A stretch of 64,000 bases of DNA from Nitratireductor indicus C115 (lineage in GTDB: Bacteria; Pseudomonadota; Alphaproteobacteria; Rhizobiales; Rhizobiaceae). The notes beneath the pieces are model-generated. The model made no database searches. It saw nothing but the letters and a program-made list of their open reading frames with translations, and was not told where the DNA came from. The stretch's first letter is position 1, and each line of letters starts with the position of its first letter. Shown piece by piece: positions 61,154 through 64,000 of this stretch. The position numbers and the translations under genes are program-made. The DNA is taken from assembly GCF_000300515.1 (NCBI RefSeq), contig NZ_AMSI01000001.1:372001-436000 (forward strand), written 5' to 3'.

Positions 61154-61873
61154 ATGCAAACCCATCATACGATGCGATCTTTCGACGACGAGCTGAAGTA
61201 TCTCGTGGACCAGATCGCAGCGATGGGTGGGTATGCCGAGCGCATGGTGGCCGAGGCCATGGAAGCGCTCATCCAGTCGGATGCGGGGCTCGCCCGCAAG
61301 GTCGTGGCGGATGACGTTTTCCTGGACGAGAAGGAGCGCGAGATCGGTGAACGCGCGGTCATCATCATCGGCCGCCGTCAGCCCGTGGCCGGCGATCTCC
61401 GGGAAATCGTCGGCGCCATCCGCATATCCTCGGATCTCGAGCGCATCGGCGACCTTGGCAAGAACATTGCCAAGCGCGTCGTGGCCGTGACCGAGAGCAA
61501 GCAGCCCGTTCGTCTTTTCCGGGGGCTCGATGCGCTTGCAGGGCTTGCCCTGACCCAGCTTAAGGAGGTGCTCGATGTCTATGCCTCGCGCTCCATCGAG
61601 CGCATCGGCTTCGTGCGCGATCGCGACGAGGAAATCGACGCGATGTATACGTCCCTGTTTCGCGAACTCCTGACTTACATGATGGAGGATCCGCGCAACA
61701 TCACGCCCTGCACGCATCTTCTCTTCTGTGCGAAGAACATCGAGCGCATCGGCGATCACGCCACCAATATCGCCGAGACGGTGCATCATATCGTCACGGG
61801 TATGCAGCTTCCGCTCGAACGCCCGAAGGAAGACAAGAGCCATCGGATCATTGCGGGTCCCGGAGCTTCCTGA
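61154..61873 (+). CDS. phoU: phosphate signalling protein PhoU
   Basis: Protein of 239 residues made of two three-helix PhoU domains. The metal-cluster motifs E/DxxxD are present twice: ISSDLERIGDLGKNIAKRV (about 98-116) and CAKNIERIGDHATNIAETVHHIV (about 200-222). PhoU links the Pst transporter to PhoR and holds the kinase in its off state when phosphate is plentiful. The ATG of MQTHHTMRSFDDELKYL is chosen; an in-frame TTG is 27 nt upstream. In most rhizobia it is preceded by pstSCAB and followed by phoB; here it directly follows phoR and is followed by repeats, a terminator and gcrA on the other strand. Confidence 0.95.
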   Translation: MQTHHTMRSFDDELKYLVDQIAAMGGYAERMVAEAMEALIQSDAGLARKVVADDVFLDEKEREIGERAVIIIGRRQPVAGDLREIVGAIRISSDLERIGDLGKNIAKRVVAVTESKQPVRLFRGLDALAGLALTQLKEVLDVYASRSIERIGFVRDRDEEIDAMYTSLFRELLTYMMEDPRNITPCTHLLFCAKNIERIGDHATNIAETVHHIVTGMQLPLERPKEDKSHRIIAGPGAS

Positions 61874-61879
61874 GCCCGG

Positions 61880-61967
61880 AGTATTTTGCAGTCAGGTGGT
61901 ATCACCTGACACCTGCATAAATAGAGCATATTCCAGTCAAGTCGTTCTGCCTGACTGCGAGGGTGTT
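61880..61967. repeat. two adjacent intergenic palindromic repeats, copies B and C
   Basis: Copy B (61880-61922) contains the perfect stem GTCAGGTG-GTAT-CACCTGAC at 61891-61910 and aligns with the element after actR. Copy C (61925-61967) starts with a related AGCATATTCCAGTCA stretch and closes with TGACTG pairing with CAGTCA. Such hairpin-forming elements are scattered in rhizobial intergenic regions. Confidence 0.6.
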
Positions 61968-61975
61968 CGGAAAAC

Positions 61976-62006
61976 AAAAAAGCGGAACCTTGCGATCCCG
62001 CTTTTT
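61976..62006. terminator. bidirectional intrinsic terminator between phoU and gcrA
   Basis: AAAAAAGCGG and CCGCTTTTT form a stem with an 11-nt loop; the A-run on one side and T-run on the other make it work in both directions. It stands between converging phoU and gcrA. Confidence 0.75.
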
Positions 62007-62017
62007 CGTGCCCCTGC

Positions 62018-62053
62018 CCAGAGCCCCTTACCTTGCCAGAGCCCCTTACCTTG
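62018..62053. repeat. exact 18-bp tandem duplication
   Basis: CCAGAGCCCCTTACCTTG occurs twice head to tail with no mismatch, ending 7 nt before the gcrA stop codon. Exactness suggests a recent slippage event. Confidence 0.9.
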
Positions 62054-62060
62054 TAAGAGA

Positions 62061-62579
62061 TCAGCGCGCCCGACGGCGCTCCGAAACCGGTTGATAGGCA
62101 ATGCGCGAATGATAGTTGCAGTAGGGGCCGGATTCACCGGCCTCATTGCCGCAAAAGCTGAATTCCTCCGAAAGCGGATCGCCATTCGGCCATTTGCAGG
62201 TGACCTCGGTGAGCTGCACGAGGGAGAGTTTGCGCGAGATCGGCACCACGACGTCGCTCACGGGGCGAAGATAGGTGCGTGCCACCGGCTCTTCTTCGAA
62301 CTGTGCCTGAAGAGCGGTCGCGCCGATGGTCGCGGTTACCGGGCGGGTGTTGCGCGGCCGGCGGGCTGTGCTCGGAGCGTTTGTAGTGGCCTGCGGCGCC
62401 TTCTTCTGACGCGTGCGCGGGCTTGCGGCGCGGCCGCGGCTGGAGAGCTTCAGGCGGTGCACCTTGCCGATCACGGCATTGCGGCTCACGCCGCCCAGCT
62501 GCGCGGCGATCTGGCTTGCGCTAAGGCCTTCGGCCCATAGCTTCTTCAAGGTTTCAACCCGCTCGTCAGTCCAGTTCAT
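62061..62579 (-). CDS. gcrA: cell cycle regulator GcrA
   Basis: Protein of 172 residues. The N terminus MNWTDERVETLKKLWAEGLSASQIAAQLGGVSRNAVIGKVHRLKL is the near-invariant GcrA DNA-binding helix-turn-helix. A variable basic linker with RGRAASPRTRQKK follows. The C-terminal sigma-70-interacting domain has TCKWPNGDPLSEEFSFCGNEAGESGPYCNYHSRIAYQP with its conserved cysteines. GcrA activates promoters that carry methylated GANTC sites together with sigma-70 and the CcrM methylase. The start is the ATG of MNWTDE; the open frame runs 22 codons further upstream without conservation. Two GANTC sites lie within 35 nt upstream of the start. Confidence 0.95.
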   Translation of the reverse strand: MNWTDERVETLKKLWAEGLSASQIAAQLGGVSRNAVIGKVHRLKLSSRGRAASPRTRQKKAPQATTNAPSTARRPRNTRPVTATIGATALQAQFEEEPVARTYLRPVSDVVVPISRKLSLVQLTEVTCKWPNGDPLSEEFSFCGNEAGESGPYCNYHSRIAYQPVSERRRAR

Positions 62580-62603
62580 CTGGCTGCTCCTGTCCAGCGT
62601 GCG

Positions 62604-62755
62604 GAATCCGAATCCTTCAACGCTCGACGAGAGCCGAGCGAGCACCGTATAAAGCTGCTAGGTATGGGTTGCCGCACAAAATGTAGTTTTTGCTGGGTCA
62701 GAAGCTACCTTATCGGCTGACTCCGTGACAAGAGTCCTTACCGTAAGCTGATTCG
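62604..62755. promoter_or_regulatory. cluster of five GANTC (CcrM) methylation sites in the gcrA-argD intergenic region
   Basis: GAATC at 62604 and 62610, GACTC at 62720, GAGTC at 62733 and GATTC at 62751 give five sites in about 150 nt, against roughly one per few hundred expected by chance. CcrM methylates these sites, and GcrA reads their methylation state. This suggests that gcrA, and perhaps argD, is under methylation-dependent control. The whole intergenic stretch is 62580-62952 and contains no gene I can support. Confidence 0.65.
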
Positions 62756-62816
62756 CTTTTTGCGGTTTTCCCCAGTTTGCTTTTTTTGCTGTCATCTTCC
62801 CGTTGCGCCGTTTGAA

Positions 62817-62952
62817 TTGACAGGCATCGGGAAAAGACAGATAAAACACAGGCTCTGCCGCCCCTTGGGCGGCATTTTGATTTCCTCATCCTCGCGCGGG
62901 GCACACGACGTGGCGTGAGGACTAACCCTCAGGCTCAGCGGAGACCGTCTGG
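62817..62952 (+). promoter_or_regulatory. argD promoter and structured leader
   Basis: TTGACA at 62817-62822 and GATAAA at 62840-62845 with a 17-nt spacer form a good sigma-70 promoter. The transcript should start near 62852. It would then hold a 7-bp GC hairpin (GCCGCCC/GGGCGGC, 62857-62873) followed by ATTTTGATTT. Further down, TGAGG at 62916-62920 can pair with either CCTCA at 62884-62888 or CCTCA at 62927-62931. A 100-nt leader with alternative pairings could regulate argD, but no known riboswitch is recognised. Confidence 0.45.
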
Positions 62953-64000
62953 ATGCGTGAATCTGCGCTTTATGAAACCTTCGCCCGTCAACCCCTCGCC
63001 TTTGAAAAAGGCGAAGGCTGCTGGCTGGAGACGATCGACGGTGAGCGCTATCTGGATTTTGCGGCGGGCATTGCCGTGAATTCCCTGGGGCACGCCCATC
63101 CGCATCTCGTCGCGGCATTGACCGAGCAGGCGGGAAAGCTCTGGCATGTCTCCAATCTCTATGACATCCCCAATCAGCGCACGCTTGGGGAGCGTCTGGT
63201 TGCCCATACCTTTGCCGACAAGGTGTTCTTCACCAATTCCGGTGCCGAAGCGCTTGAATGCGCCATCAAGACGGCGCGCCGCTATCACTATGTGAACGGC
63301 CAGCCGGAGCGCTATCACGTCATCACGTTTGAAGGCGCGTTCCATGGCCGTACGCTGGCGACCATCGCCGCCGGTGGCCAGGCAAAATATCTGGAAGGCT
63401 TCGGCCCCAAGGTGGAAGGCTTCGATCAGGTTCCTTTCGACGATATTGAGGCCCTTCAGAAAGCCATCGGGCCGCAGACCGCCGCCATTCTCGTGGAGCC
63501 CCTTCAGGGCGAGGGCGGCGTGCGCCGCCTGCCGAACGCATCCCTGCGTCGCCTGCGTGAAATCTGCGACAAGAACGGCCTTCTGCTCATGTTCGATGAG
63601 GTGCAGACGGGCGTTGGCCGCACAGGAAAGCTGTTCGCCCATGAATGGGCTGAAGTCACGCCTGACATCATGGCGGTTGCCAAGGGTATTGGCGGCGGGT
63701 TCCCGCTCGGTGCCTGTCTTGCCACCGATGAGGCGGCCAAGGGTATGAAGCCTGGAAGCCACGGCACCACTTTCGGCGGCAATCCGCTGGCGATGGCCGT
63801 CGGCAATGCCGTGCTGGACGTTGTGCTGGAAGAGGGGTTCCTGGACGCCGTGGTCCAGAAAGGTTTACTCCTGAAACAGAGCCTCGCCGCCATTGCCGAC
63901 GAATTTCCGGACGTCATCGAGACCGTGCGAGGCGAAGGTTTGCTGATCGGTATCAAGTGCAAGGTGCCGAACGCGCTTCTGCAGCAGGCCATGGCCGATC
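62953..64000 (+). CDS. argD: acetylornithine/succinyldiaminopimelate aminotransferase, 3' end outside the window
   Basis: Pyridoxal-phosphate aminotransferase of arginine synthesis; about 349 of roughly 400 residues are visible. It opens with [39 protein letters not shown] contacts are in [17 protein letters not shown] (about residue 96), [13 protein letters not shown] and [16 protein letters not shown] (aspartate about 215). The Schiff-base lysine is in [15 protein letters not shown] (about 243). It transfers the amino group of glutamate to N-acetylglutamate semialdehyde, and in some bacteria also acts in lysine synthesis. It is divergent from gcrA; in rhizobia it is normally followed by argF, which would be beyond the window. 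No in-frame stop occurs before the end. Confidence 0.95.
   Translation, partial: MRESALYETFARQPLAFEKGEGCWLETIDGERYLDFAAGIAVNSLGHAHPHLVAALTEQAGKLWHVSNLYDIPNQRTLGERLVAHTFADKVFFTNSGAEALECAIKTARRYHYVNGQPERYHVITFEGAFHGRTLATIAAGGQAKYLEGFGPKVEGFDQVPFDDIEALQKAIGPQTAAILVEPLQGEGGVRRLPNASLRRLREICDKNGLLLMFDEVQTGVGRTGKLFAHEWAEVTPDIMAVAKGIGGGFPLGACLATDEAAKGMKPGSHGTTFGGNPLAMAVGNAVLDVVLEEGFLDAVVQKGLLLKQSLAAIADEFPDVIETVRGEGLLIGIKCKVPNALLQQAMAD

Noticed and set aside
62857-62880. Intrinsic terminator of a small RNA upstream of argD
   Set aside because: The hairpin starts only a few nucleotides after the predicted argD transcript start, so it is more likely a leader hairpin than the end of an RNA.
62658-62904. 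Short minus-strand frames between gcrA and argD
   Set aside because: They cover the argD promoter and leader, lack ribosome sites, and have no recognisable content.
1-64000. CRISPR array, tRNA, rRNA, insertion sequence or integron
   Set aside because: No regularly spaced repeats, cloverleaf sequences, transposase frames or terminal inverted repeats were recognised by reading; a dedicated tRNA and IS search could still find something missed.

Overview
The window reads as a GC-rich chromosomal segment of an alphaproteobacterium of the order Hyphomicrobiales (Rhizobiales), most like the Phyllobacteriaceae/Mesorhizobium side. This rests on the PodJ-type polarity protein, GcrA with clustered GANTC sites, the ActS/ActR (RegB/RegA) redox pair beside hrpB, a class I lysyl-tRNA synthetase, and a complete C-P lyase locus with rhizobial architecture. 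The genus assignment is inference. No rRNA, tRNA, CRISPR array, insertion sequence or prophage was recognised.

Layout. 1-7373 (minus strand): a fatty-acid or acyl-CoA degradation unit (MerR-type regulator, two acyl-CoA dehydrogenases, thiolase, 3-hydroxyacyl-CoA dehydrogenase/enoyl-CoA hydratase), with a perfect 12-bp inverted repeat ahead of the first dehydrogenase. 7798-11517: podJ. 11709-13429: a TauE/SafE exporter with its usual TIGR02186 membrane partner. 13442-20869: the ligase-associated DNA repair set (PdeM phosphoesterase, Lhr-type helicase, metallo-beta-lactamase-fold exonuclease, ATP-dependent DNA ligase). It is split by a methyltransferase gene and an AT-rich islet carrying a small secreted basic protein. 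20873-23308: an unknown membrane protein and a nitronate monooxygenase. 23399-27370: a two-component system, a secreted HbpS/GlcG-type protein, a secreted ankyrin protein and a DUF4405 cytochrome-like membrane protein.

27498-42072 is the phosphonate region. phnCDE1E2, a DUF1045 phosphoesterase, phnM and phnN run rightwards. phnG-phnL and a hexapeptide transferase run leftwards from the divergent phnF regulator. A bfd-bfr iron-storage pair sits between the two converging halves. Each half begins with a good Pho-box match, and phnG also has a 20-bp palindrome that is the probable PhnF operator. The encoded enzymes cover uptake, activation, C-P bond cleavage and conversion to PRPP, except that phnP is absent and DUF1045 is the candidate substitute.

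42197-48335: a YnjBCD-type ABC importer and hrpB. 48440-51932: ActS/ActR, an S24/LexA-like repressor and a secreted SNase-like protein. 51956-56077: lysK, a TerB-like protein, a fatty-acid hydroxylase and a solute-binding protein. 56723-61873: a membrane glycosyltransferase with a GspE-N domain, polyphosphate kinase 2, PhoR and PhoU. The pstSCAB and phoB genes expected around phoR-phoU in rhizobia are missing here. 62061-64000: gcrA and the start of argD, divergent across a region rich in GANTC sites.

Phosphate is the recurring theme: C-P lyase under Pho boxes, PPK2, PhoR, PhoU, and a Pho-box-like site ahead of phoU. Several intergenic palindromes are present, including three related units of which two show a compensating base-pair change.
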